A stretch of DNA of 64,000 nt, taken from Hypoxylon rubiginosum (taxonomy: Eukaryota > Ascomycota > Sordariomycetes > Xylariales > Hypoxylaceae). The position numbers and the translations under genes were made by a program. The notes below the pieces were generated by a model. It was not told where the DNA came from and did not search any database. It was given only the letters and a program-made list of their open reading frames with translations. This document shows, piece after piece, positions 1 to 10,916 of the stretch (positions are counted from its first letter, which is position 1; each line of letters begins with the position of its first letter). Location: assembly GCA_902806565.1 (NCBI GenBank), contig CADCXA010000017.1, forward strand, positions 124,001 through 188,000, written 5' to 3'.

Positions 1-152
1 TGGCACCGCGCGACAAAAGTCTCTGGCTGGCGTTTGTAATGCATTCCCATGTTCATGAAAATGTCAGCTATTTCGTCCCGATTCAAGGTCCCGTCTTCTA
101 TCTTACCAATCCATGCCTCTTTATGGCTCACGAGGTCGGAGTTGGAAGACAT
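1..152 (-). CDS. 5' end of an unidentified gene, cut by the left edge
   Basis: An ATG at 152 on the minus strand opens a frame with no stop through the window edge, giving 50 residues that begin MSSNSDLVSHKEAW. The segment is hydrophilic and acidic, with an EDGTLNRDEIADIF stretch that looks helical. The context before the ATG (a purine-rich GTCATC) is acceptable for a fungal start. I do not recognise the family. A plus-strand frame overlaps the same bases, but its composition is less protein-like. Strand and coding status are therefore probable rather than certain. Confidence 0.45.
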   Translation of the reverse strand, partial: MSSNSDLVSHKEAWIGKIEDGTLNRDEIADIFMNMGMHYKRQPETFVARC

Positions 153-980
153 GATGACTTTGCGTTTGCGAGAAAAGAACTTGGTTCAGAAGTAGGTCAT
201 CTCGGGGTGGATACGGATGTATAGGTAACCCCTTTAATGGCTACCTAGGTACCTGCCTTCTTCATGTTTAGGACAACTGGCATTGCTTCGTGAAAACAAA
301 TGGTGACATTAGGGCTCAAGCAAATAGCAAACCCTGCAAGCCAGACGAGACAAGCCCAAATCTAAAGCGTCCAACATGAAGTAAGAAGATATACAATATA
401 ACACATTGATGCTTTCATTCATTTTGCCGGCAATAAGTGGTTGATATATGACTGAATAGGGCAAAACGAACAGCCATTGTAAGTAATGCCAACATCAATC
501 TCACTTCTCGTCTATAGCTTGTTCATCCAGTTATCATCTGCGGAAACCACGACACAGTAAGAGGCATACTCTGTTTCCCTAGGTTTGACCCTTGTGAATA
601 TTTCAAATGCTGCATGCTTCGTTGTAATATCCCATCTACCGTGCCTAGAGTGAAGAGAGGCAATATGCAGTGTACGGCTCAGAGTGTATACTGAAATCTT
701 GAGATACGAGTAGCATCTCTAGGAGCTCGCGATGTTACCCGGAGACTTTATGGTTAGAACTCCTACACGTATACCATAAGACTCGAACTAGATCTTACTC
801 AAAGATACCTTAAGTAGGCAGGCTATATCTGATAAGTCTCGTAGGACACCATAGACTCCTGTCACTACTTCGTAAACTCTAAAAGGGGGCTTTGTCCCCT
901 ATCCACGTAAGGTAGATACAAACGTGACTGTCCTATTTCCCTGAGATAGCATTTGTATATTCTAACTCAATGCTCTCCCA
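153..980. other. Intergenic, no gene seen
   Basis: AT-rich spacer of about 0.8 kb between the divergent left-edge gene and the 3' end of the hydrolase gene. Every frame is short. It carries one exact copy of the palindrome TACCTAGGTA at 242-251. No RNA gene or transposon remnant was recognised. Confidence 0.6.
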
Positions 981-3411
981 TCACCTACCGCAGGTCTGTT
1001 GACCATTAACGTGCAACATCGCGGAGTTCAGCATCACCTCTCGAAGCGGATTGTGGTAATCGAACTGCTGCACGAACGCCTCCGACCTCCCGAGGTGCGT
1101 CCGAAGATTCCCGTAAGCCGTCATAGCGCCGACCTCCTCGTCCGTCTTCCCGTCCCAGATCTCCTCGCTCTCAATCTCGGCGCGGAGACGGCCGTCGGCG
1201 TCCGGACGCGCCCCTACGACGCGGAGCGACTTCCAGGGCCGCTCGTCGCACTCGCAGGTCGCCCACTCGCCCGAGTCGTCCGAGTCGAACCGCGGCGCGG
1301 GCGGCAGGATGCCCTGGTCGAGGTAGGCCCGGATGTGGTTGATGGTGCAGAGGGAGACGCACGAGAGCGTGCAGTGGCCCATGGCGTTCTGCTCCACGAT
1401 GCTCGCGGTCGCGAACTTGCGCGTCATCTTGAGGGCGGAGTGCAGGGGCGTGACGGGGTCGAGGCGGTTGGACAGGAATAGGATGGGGAAGCTCGTATTG
1501 ATGGGGGCCGGCTTATGAGCCGGGTTGTCGTCCCAACGCATAGGAGGGTCTTTTGCTTCGATGTCCCAACCGTTGCAGGGGAGATTAAACCCAACGTTCA
1601 TCCACTGGCCTTGTTAGAACGAACCTATCCGTGCGGTAGTCGGATATCACTCACTACATCAGCAAATGAAGAATACGAGGCCATCTCCTCAAAACGCTTT
1701 TGGAGCGTGTCGACATCATCGTTGAGCTACTTAATGTTAGGGGCACTCTTGAAGAAAACTTTGCTAGAGATTGGGGGTCATATACATACCTTATATCGCT
1801 TATCGCTACATCCGATCACCTTTTGGGCATCATCTGGCCACACAGGCAGGGACAAGTTATGGCAGAGCAGCGTTGATATCGGCGCTGCCACGATCGTATC
1901 TAGCTGGCCGTCGACGAGCGCCTTCAAGATGGTAGCAACGAGCGGGAAGCCGGGGATCGGAGCATACAACGCCGAGAATATGATCATCTTGATGTCGCTA
2001 GCTGTGACCATGACAGGCACGTTTGCATAGCGAGGTAGGACCACCGCGGGCTCCTTCTCGAGCCAGGCAATGGTATCATCGTAGCGCTTCTTGATATCCT
2101 CGGCTCTGTCCCCGAGCAGGGAAAACGCGCACGCCGGCCCCGCGTCAGCACAGTAGACGAAGAACTGCTCCCATATGGCATCGGTATCGAGGATGTTATC
2201 GGCTGCAACCGCGTTGACATAGTGATCGGCATCGACAACACCATCTAGGACGAGTCGGCCAACTTTGTCGGGGAACATGGACGCAAATGTGGCCCCGAGA
2301 AGTGTACCGTAGGAAAAGCCCCAGTATACAAGCTTCCCCTTGGTGCTATCACTTGGCTCTATTCTGGGGACTGTCTGGGGTTCGTCTACCGTCTCCGGTT
2401 TCTGCGTGGCCTCGGCAGGTTTTACACTAGACGTCGATCTCCACTCGTCCCAGGCGTGGACGATGGACAGCATGTCTCGTGCGACGTTGGGCGTGTTGGA
2501 GTACCGGAAAATGCTATTATCGCCTTCGGCCTCGTCTATCCGCTTGCAGAGCCCGGCGAGCGCTTTTGATCTCGCACTCAATTTGCTAAGCGCGACGTTG
2601 CTAGAGTTAACGATGCCGACGTCGTGACCTGACGTAACCCAACCTAGCCGGTTCATATAGGCGACATTGCGTCCCTCGAGCCCGTAAGGGTCGTCGGGCG
2701 CTGCGAAGCAGTCGGCTTTCGGCGTGGTCGCTCCAACACCCCGTGGGTCGAACCCAACGATGTCGCGGTCGGTGCCAATGGCGGCTCGAAGCTGTTTGCC
2801 AGATGCTATGGCTAAGAGCGCCCCGCTGCCTCCTGGACCGCCGGGATTGATGAGCAGGGGTGAGTCCGAGTATGAAGACGGGTCTTGGGTACGCCTAGAG
2901 CCGGGCCTCATGACTAAGGCTAAGTGCACTTTGGGATTGTCTGCCGACTGGTTCAACGGTCGATGGTAGTCCATAGGCACCGTCAATCGGGCACAAATAA
3001 TATCAGGGCCATAAACCGCGAAACATGGTTGCCAGACGAGTTTCTCGTTCGGTGTGATCTAATATACGTGAATACAACTTGTCAATGCTGACTAGAGAGT
3101 GACAGTCCCGTCGGGTCTCTGGGAGAGCTTACAGTAGACCACTCAGTCCATCCATCTGAATCTTGAGATTCGGGGATCGAATGTCGATATCCATCCTGAA
3201 TGTAGCGGTGATTGAACTCACTCATAATTCGACTTCCGATTTCAATTCCAATTCCATATACAAGGGTTCCGCATACAAGAGAGAGAAGCACAACGGCTAG
3301 ACGCGTCCAACTCCAGCTGGGTTTCTTTGGCGATACCCGACCGGCTGGCCGAGGAGAATTGTCATGTTCCTCCTTAAGGAGAGGCAACATGGACGACTTT
3401 TCATCGTCCAT
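981..3411 (-). CDS. Membrane-anchored alpha/beta hydrolase, prolyl-aminopeptidase/TAP type (S33-like)
   Basis: Proposed exons are 3411-3133, 3058-1790, 1726-1655 and 1604-981, all phase-0 joins with GT-AG borders, giving 747 residues. Residues about 37-60 form one hydrophobic helix after a basic cytoplasmic stretch, so this is probably a type II membrane protein with a lumenal or extracellular hydrolase. The hydrolase shows an oxyanion loop (NPGGPGGSG), FDPRGVG, the nucleophile elbow GFSYG (Ser about 342), an NRLDPVTP strand with the acidic residue, and a GHCTLS histidine near the C-terminus. The last part matches the TAP-like C-terminal lid seen in tripeptidyl and prolyl aminopeptidase relatives. 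Family members cleave N-terminal residues from short peptides, but the substrate here is unknown. The catalytic triad is complete, so the enzyme is probably active. The start at 3411 is chosen because the membrane helix lies in that exon. Confidence 0.85.
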
Positions 3412-5680
3412 CTTTTATGTATTTTCAATTCTAATACATTAAGAACTTGCGATTGATGGCCGTCTGATTGAGAGTGGTTGTCCTCGTAGGATGAGGATGA
3501 AGACGAGGAGGAGTTGCATCTACGATCGACAGGCAGACAGGCAGCCACCTACGGAGGCGGAGAGTTACGTTGCGCCGTCTCGTTTACGCAAGACACATAA
3601 GTACACCTGTAGCTTCATGTCTTGAGCACCTTTTGGCGCATCTCACAAAAATATCATCGATAGCAATGCTGATTAGGTACCTAGGCACTTATTTATGAAT
3701 CTTATTCAAGTAAAATGAAGTAAAACTCCAAAATATCGTCGTGTAGTGTTTACAATGTGAATGTCGAAACGATGTAAAATGTTCGAGGAACAGAGCTTAC
3801 CATATAGTATGTACATTCATCTACCAGCTGCCAGCCAGCCCAGCCGGGAGGATTCTTAGGTCCAGGTTTTCTCCAATTTCCCCCACATTGTGCTGATTAA
3901 AATGGTGGGACTTGCAAGCGCCAATTTTCTTCATATCGTGGAGATGCTCCATCCTTCTCCTGTTCTCGATTCTACAACGCCCAGAACGCCGTACGCGTAG
4001 GCATACTCTGAAAAAGGAGAAACCCACGTGCTTCTGCTCAAAACAGAAAGACAAGACGGAAAAAGAAGGGGAAACCCGGCCAAGCACGGAATAGTTTCTG
4101 CCCTGATTTAGCGCTATCTCTTGGCTCTGCTTCACCTTTCTTGCGGTAGCGTACAAAGTTATCCGGTCTTGACATAGACCCCGGAATGAACCAAGCTCCA
4201 GATTTCTAAAGATCTTCTGCTAAGCAACTCGTCTGCTTGACTCTGGTCGAGATTCTGAGCTGCTCGAACTCGGATTTTCATCCTAACTTGCATGCCGGTT
4301 GCTATTCATAGCAACCAGGCACGTCGATCTCTGGTAAGCTTGTATGGCATCCCCAAGTTGGCAATGCGAGACAATACTGCAGTTGAACAGAAATAGATGT
4401 GTTCTGTATGATCTACAACTTACTATCAAGATCATATTATGTGCAATTTCGTCCGTATGTCTTTGCACCTCGGTACGTTACAGTGTCAACAATCTCATGA
4501 ATCCTATCCTCAAGAGAAACTCGTGAAAAGAACACTCACTACCAGATACCTAGCCTTACCAGGTACTTTAGAGCTATCCAAAAAGTGAGTTTCACGATGC
4601 GCTTACAACTCGACATGAATTTCTCTCTACGACACTAAACGGCGCTACATCTAATACTAGTTTGGACCCTGGTGCTTTCAAATTTCCTTCGCAGCCTTGG
4701 CTGTACTAGTCATATTCGTTATGAAGACGAAGCGTCTTAAAAGGCCATCTAGATCGCCGGTGGATTCTTCGAGACGGACAGGACGGGCGAATCATCGACG
4801 TCCTTGGCGATGAAAGCTTGTGGTAAAGCTTGTACGGCTTGTGGTAAAGCTTACAAGGCTTGTAAGTTGCTGGACGCACTGGGCGCACTGGGCGCGGGGA
4901 GAATGGTACCCTGGTCGCTTGGCAGGTCTCAAGACTGACTGATCCACCCCTGGATTGATACTCGTCTCTCACACATATCCATCTTTTTCGCCTCTTCTGC
5001 TAATGGCTAATGCAATGCTAGTATCTCCGACCTGTCGCATTGACTGACCTACGGCACTTGGCGGGTTCAGCCAAGAGCCTCATTGTCACGCACTTGGGAC
5101 GGCCCTAGGTACTTCCGTGATTTGTTTCTCTCTATCCTACCTACATAGTAGTCGTCCAGCTGCGTTTCAAGCGCTGATAACGTTGTTTGGGAGCTCCGCT
5201 TCCAGTGGCGAGCACTTACATGGTAGAGTCGACTAGGAATTCGTCTCTTTTTCTCCGTTGATATGATACATCAAACACCTAGTTCGAGATATTTTTAACA
5301 TGTATCTCGAAAGAAGAAACACCTTGGCATCGAAGGAGAATGGGTCTCCCCATGTCCTTCACCTGCCTTGGCTACTTGGCTTTCGAGGTCCCAACTTGAT
5401 GGCTAGGAATCCCCGATGATCTGGGATAGCCGACCTTCGACCTATATGAAGGCCGCCCTCTGGCCCCGAGAGACCGGAAATTTTTGGATTCACTCAGCTG
5501 TGCTCAAGTCGTCGTCTCTAACTTTACGTTTTCCAGTCTCTTCCTTAATTTTTGAAACAGATTTATTCTGTCATTTACTTCTTTCGCTGGTCGCCGCTGG
5601 TCGTTTTATATTACTGTATTAGTTATTACCAACCACTCTTTCAATATCTCAAGCATCCCACCCAACACACAACAGACAAA
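3412..5680. other. Intergenic, 2.3 kb, divergent promoter region
   Basis: This lies between the hydrolase start (minus) and the secreted-precursor start (plus), so it should hold both promoters. Short frames are present but none has a recognisable product or a believable exon structure. A small tandem repeat lies near 4816-4852 and is listed separately. No TATA box could be assigned with confidence. Confidence 0.5.
4816..4852. repeat. Two copies of a 16-bp unit, 21-bp period
   Basis: GCTTGTGGTAAAGCTT occurs exactly at 4816-4831 and 4837-4852. It is followed by a degenerate third part (ACAAGGCTTGTAAG) and a doubled GCGCACTGG near 4873. HindIII-like AAGCTT is shared by each unit. No function is evident. 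Confidence 0.6.
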
Positions 5681-6685
5681 ATGGTCAGCTATCGAATGAT
5701 CGCCGTTGCCGGCTTCCTAGCCAGCGTCAGCGCCCTTCCTTTGAACATCAACCTTGGCGCTTATTCTCCCGCATTGTACGTCCTAACCATAATCTGTACA
5801 GAGTTACGGGCCTAAAAAGATGTCTAACCGTTATACAGGGTAGTCGGTGATGGTGAAATTTCTTTCGGAGGTGGTCAAGATGTGACGAACTTGATGAATG
5901 CTTTGGAGGGTGCCGCAGTCAACGCTGCTAGCGGAACGACAAACAATGCCGCAACCGAGAATGCTGCCGCCGTCCCTGCTGTCAGTGCCGAGACCGTTCC
6001 GGTCGATGTTGTAGCCGCTCAAGCTGAGACTCCTGCGGCTGCAACCCCCGCCGAGACTGCTCAGGTAGACCCTAACCTACAGCAGCAAGCCCAACAAATT
6101 TCCGGCCTGCAGGGCATGGGCAAGGAGATCGCCCCCCGTGACTCCGAGTCCCCCAAGGCCAAGCGTGACCTGGCTGGTTTTGATCGGGCCCTGACTTTCG
6201 CCGAGGCGGCCTTGACAAAGGGTCCTACCATCCAGCTTGGTACTGGCGAGGGTGGTGCCGGCGTTGGTATCATCGTTGACAACAACGGCGGTACCGTTGG
6301 CGAAGCTGCTGCCGCTGCTGCCAAGGTTAAGCGTGACGAGTCCTCGCAGCCTCGCCGACGAACCAAGGTCACCCGCATGTATGTCAAGCGAGGTGTCCCT
6401 GCTGGTGAGTTGCATACCTGCTTCCCAATTACCGCTCATTATATTCTATATAGCATGCTAACTAGTACCCTTCTGAAAGCTATCCAGACATCTAGTGAAT
6501 TCGAAGCTCGATCTGTCGAGTCCCTTCCCATCGCCAACATCCCAGCCGTGGCCAAGCGAGAGACGGTCTCTTCCGATGTCATCGACTCCATCAACCTTAA
6601 TGTGAACGACGACCAAGGGTTCACCATGACGTTTGTCGAGACGACAGAAGATGACGATGCCACGACAGACGAGTTAGACGAGTAA
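5681..6685 (+). CDS. Secreted precursor with repeated Kex2 (Lys-Arg) sites
   Basis: Exons 5681-5775, 5839-6404 and 6480-6685 give 288 residues. The N-terminus is a signal peptide (about residues 1-17, ending SVSA-LP), so the product enters the secretory pathway. The conserved-looking segment after it, VVGDGEISFGGG, is followed by an Ala/Thr/Glu-rich stretch. Lys-Arg pairs, the usual Kex2 protease sites, occur at about residues 140-141, 196-197, 215-216 and 246-247, with an Arg-rich patch (PRRRTK) near 204. The protein could therefore be cut into several peptides. There are no cysteines in the mature part. The second intron is 75 nt, stop-free and in frame, so retaining it would add 25 residues; a GCTAAC branch site argues that it is normally removed. 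I know no function for the family. A cell-wall protein or peptide precursor is possible. Confidence 0.75.
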
Positions 6686-8254
6686 ATGGAAAGAAAAAAA
6701 CCGCCGATAATATCTTATTACCTACCAACTCACCATTTACTTTTCTGCCTCTTCATCTCTGTACAATGGCACGGCATTTTCATCTCTTGTTTTTGATACC
6801 ATATCTGGGAGTCTTCGGGGAAAGGGACCAACGACGGTTGGGACGAACTCATCACATACGACAGGGCACATTTTTCTTTTAATTGGTTCGGTTCAAATAA
6901 TCTCATGTTGAGGTTATTTTCGTCTCATCATCTACTGGCGTTCAGCAGTTGACCTAAAAAAGACGATCTCCTTGGTGCGGTTGATTTGGTATATATAAAA
7001 TATACACTAGTCAGTAGTATAAACAATTCAAACACGACCGGCCTGTTACTTTGACGGGTCGAGACTGGACGAAGATGCTATTCTGCCCGTTATTACACGG
7101 TGACTTGAGAACAGACGTGATTTCCACCGGTGAGAATGTAGATCTAAGAGGTATCACTAACTGTAGGTCACAATCCTCTACTTCATCACAGTAAAATCAG
7201 ATACACACTCGGCTTTTTGACAGCGAGATTGAACGAAGTACACCTACCATTCATTCACTTACAACATCTAACAGGTAACCAGTCTACTAACTGCTCCGAT
7301 CCACAAAGTAACCCAACGCAACTCCTACCGCAAAAAAAAAAAAAAAAAAAAAAACCAAAGACGTGATGCGATGCGCAGGTTTCCCATTTCGGGAAGCATA
7401 CGTATACCCATGGCCGGGACGTACATAGTAGTGGGAAACGGACGTTTCAACACGCGGGAATGCTGCGACAAGGCCAAGAGCGCGAAAAGGAGATCGCCAA
7501 GAGCCTCACGAAATCCTTTTCCGCCCCCCGACCCCCCGAACGCGACAACTGCCGGGTCCACGCCGAATAGTACCTCGAGTTATCCTACCCTTGATCTCTC
7601 GTGCTCTTGGCGTCTTGGGGGTCAGCAAGGGGGAGATGGGGGGACGCGGTTCAGATATTTCTACACGGCTGTAGTACGTAGTACTGCAGTGTGGTACAAT
7701 GATTCCTTGCCTCTGACATCATGCAATGAGAATGCACATTATTGAATCCGTCATGCTTATCAGCTTTTATGACATAACAGTGACTATTCAAAACGAAGAA
7801 TCCATGATTGAAGGATATCATATCGTCGTCTACCGCGGCAGAGGGTACGGGGTCCCATTCCTTACCGCACAGACTCAGGTATGGAGTTTTGCCAACAAGC
7901 GTTACAGAGCAATTTCAAGGCTAGCCCGGTCCAGACGTCTGGTCCCTAGGCGATGTGATTCAAAGCAGAAAAACCTCGGGTTTCATTTTATCCCCCCCTC
8001 AATTGTAGCTAGTTTTTGAAGCCCTTCGCCGAGTGCATTCGCCTGCCTGTCCCGTCCAGCCTCGAATACGCCTACCTATACCACCACCGAGACCTGATAC
8101 TGACCCGATGCCTACCTATATATCCCCAAAACCTTTTCACAGATCCACAGCTAACCCGGCCCAAAACTTCCTTGCGAAATATGAATAGGTACCTCCATGT
8201 TTTATCTCTTAGTCCCCCCTTCTTCTTCTTCTTCTTCCGCTCCCTCCCCCTTTT
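6686..8254. other. Intergenic, convergent 3' regions
   Basis: Lies between the 3' ends of the secreted-precursor gene (plus) and NAD kinase (minus). It contains a 23-nt A run at 7332-7354 and CTT/CT tracts near 8218-8250. Frames at 7.4-8.0 kb are short and of unconvincing composition. No gene was assigned. Confidence 0.55.
7332..7354. repeat. Poly(A) tract
   Basis: A run of 23 A residues in intergenic DNA. There is no adjacent target-site duplication or coding relic that would make it a retroelement tail. Confidence 0.8.
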
Positions 8255-10084
8255 TCACTTATCCCACGCCTTATACCCCTCATTCTTCTGCTTCTGCCGC
8301 GTGTTCCACCCGAGCTTCCCGCTAATACTATTCACCCAGTCCTCGGACCGCCGCCCGCTCGGCTGCACCGAGGCGAAGGGAAACCGGCTGGCACTAATCG
8401 TAACATAATCGCCGGGGCGGAGCTCGACGCGCTCGCGCCCGTCGAAGCTGGCCCAGCTGCCGGTGCGCGCGTCGTAGGGGACGCCGATGCGCAGGACGAT
8501 GGTGTCGGGCAGGATGATGGGCCGGAAGGAGAGCGTGTGCGCGCAGATGGACGTCACGAGCATCACCGGGTTCTCCGGGTGGCAGAGCGACCCGCCCGCC
8601 GCCAGGTTGTACGCCGTCGAGCCCGTGGGGGTCGACACGCATATGCCGTCCGCGAGAACCGAGGTGAAGTGCTCGTCGTCGCCGAAGATCTCCATGTAGG
8701 ACATTGCTATCGATGGTTTAGTACGCGGGGTCGGCAAGACGGTGGGGGGATTCTGGTAGGTCTCACTTGGATTTGGGCCTCTGTCTACGACGATCTCGTT
8801 GAGGATCTCGTAGGTGCCGTCCGGCCGGTGCGTGTGCTCGTCTTCCCTCTCTTCGCCGATGAGCTCCTCGATCAGATCCCGTTTTCGCTGAGGCGTATTC
8901 TCGTCTGCAGACTCGGTCTGGCTCGGTCTCTTCTGGCTTCGCATGACTGTCCCTTCGAACCGCAGGCGGAGGCTGACGGTTACGCCGTCTCTGAATGCCG
9001 TGGTGAGGATGTCCTGGTATTCGCCGAAGTCGAACTTGGTGAGAAAGCCCAGGCTGCCCAGCGAAAAACTGAGCACGGGCGGCACTATCCGCTGGAACAG
9101 CCAACTAGCATACAGGACTGTGCCGTCGCCTCCAAGGGTAATGACGAAATCGAAAGTCTGCGGTCGCTTGTGACACATCTTCTCGGTCCAGTATCGTAGA
9201 CGGTTATCTAACGCACTCTTTGAGTTATTTTCACCCGTAAGCTTAGCATCGGTGTACTCTTGGTGGAGCTCTTGCAGCAGCCCGCGCGCATTGAAGTCTT
9301 CGTTATCTTTCAGGCTCTCTTCCACATAGACGGTATATCGCACGTCTCTGTCTTTGCTAAGTAGCCACTTCGCAACAGCTCTCGTCTTGGGTATTAGTTC
9401 GTGGTCGTAGGCCTTTGTCAGAAGGAAGATGCTCCTGGCCTTAAACTTGAGCCGTATACTGCCCAACCTCCTACTGAGCTCTCGAACTCCCCAAGCCATA
9501 TCAGTCAGTTGCTTCTTGGTTAGGAGCCGACTATTAAGGCCTTGGTGGTAGTCCAGGTCAGGGTTGGGTTTCTTGACAGCCTGTTTCCACGACTTTTCGT
9601 CGGCTTGTCCAGCTTCGGTGCTGGCATCGCTCTCCGGTTCTGTGGCCGACGCATTCGTGTGATGATTATTAATGACGTTCCCCTTGGGCTCAACATAATT
9701 GTCGAGGCCAACTTCAGTAGTGACATCCTCCTGCTTATTATTGTTCTGGTATATATGAGGGCTTATATGTCTGTCATTTCTATGATCTTCGAGTAGCTGG
9801 TGGACTAAACATTGAGTGGCTAATGGTTTCGGTCTGGATGCTGTAAGCCTGGGTTTGGCTGTCTCGTTATAGACAAGGGAGCTCTTCCGCCGGTACGGGT
9901 TCCCGGGGTCGAAAGTAACCTGGCATAGGTATATTAGTGTGACAATTTCCTACGGAACTAACTAGACAAGCTGTGCGAATACCTCTACTGCGTTGCTGTC
10001 GTCGTCGCTCGAGAGGGAATGACGGTCATCGGGGTAGCTGTCATTTGCGCCTTGCGACACATTGGCACTGTCGTCCCCAGTCAT
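8255..10084 (-). CDS. NAD+ kinase (ATP-NAD kinase)
   Basis: Exons 10084-9983, 9919-8767 and 8706-8255 give 568 residues. It phosphorylates NAD+ to NADP+ with ATP and is the only route to NADP+ in the cell. The diagnostic GGDGT motif is at about residues 297-301, followed by LNEIVVDRGPNPT and STPTGSTAYNLAAGG, which form the NAD-binding core. The C-terminal beta-sandwich (SFRPIILPD, SFDGRERVEL) is complete. Residues 1-170 are a low-conservation acidic/polar extension, usual for the cytosolic fungal enzymes (Utr1-like), with no obvious mitochondrial presequence. The last intron (8766-8707) is 60 nt, in frame and stop-free. Removing it restores the family sequence NPT-MSYMEIFGDD, and it has a TACTAAAC branch site, so it is a real intron that an ORF finder would read through. 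Confidence 0.93.
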
Positions 10085-10916
10085 TGCTAGTAACAGGGGA
10101 GGATAAGAGAACTAGTGCTTCAATTATAGGTAATTTACAAGAATATCATCCAGCAGAGAGCCCATTCAAAGATTCTATCCTTTTGAGTGATCGACCCCTC
10201 TTTATTATATATAGAAAAAAAAGTTTTTGATTTCAACTCAGATGCTAAGCTAAACCCGTGAAACAAAGTCATTGCGTCAGTGCTAGCGCTAGATAGTCCA
10301 GATAGTCCCAATGTTTCCAGGGTCTCAGTAACACCCCGCAGTTATCTTATCGATAAGCAATTTATCTTGTTACCGACCTTCGAGGATGTAATTAGAAATT
10401 TCCAATTTCCAACTAGAAACCATCACGCATCGCCCTCATCTGCTAGACACTTCGAGTATCGAGTAGCAGCCAAGACCACCACCCTTTTGAGACAGAGAGC
10501 TGTCTAGAAAGACGTTGGAGAAGAAGCGCAAGATGACAGACTCTATTGAGAAGTGTTGCTCCAATTACGCAGATACGCAGATGGAGATGCCACATGCTCG
10601 AGTAACTAATAACTCAGCACGAGTGACATCAAACGCCGGTTTATAATCTCTGCATGCTTCTCGTGTCGTACAGCATCTGATCTATCAGTTTGCGGGATTG
10701 AGTACTGATAACTTCTCCCACTTTACTTCTTCGGCTGTCCCGCAATCCCTCGGACTCGATCATGACCTCGAAATTAATCGACACTACCTAGGTACATTTT
10801 CCTTCAATCACTAATCAAGAAGTTATGCTCATTGGTATTTCCATGTTAATACCCTAGTGCTTGCAACTTCTTTAATACGTGCAGACACCTTGAGCGCAGC
10901 TGACTAAGCCACCGTA
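10085..10916. other. Intergenic, NAD kinase upstream region
   Basis: Holds the NAD kinase promoter and the 3' flank of the kinase-like gene. One exact TACCTAGGTA palindrome lies at 10785-10794. No gene or RNA was recognised. Confidence 0.55.

Noticed and set aside
999..1481. 160-codon plus-strand frame over the hydrolase gene
   Set aside because: It is the antisense shadow of a GC-rich exon and has Arg/Val-heavy, low-plausibility composition. The minus strand carries the catalytic motifs.
7332..7354. Retrotransposon poly(A) tail
   Set aside because: No coding relic or target-site duplication next to the A run. It is treated as simple sequence.
7371..8019. Possible gene in the 7.4-8.0 kb intergenic region
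   Set aside because: Overlapping frames are short, have no splice logic linking them and no recognisable motif.
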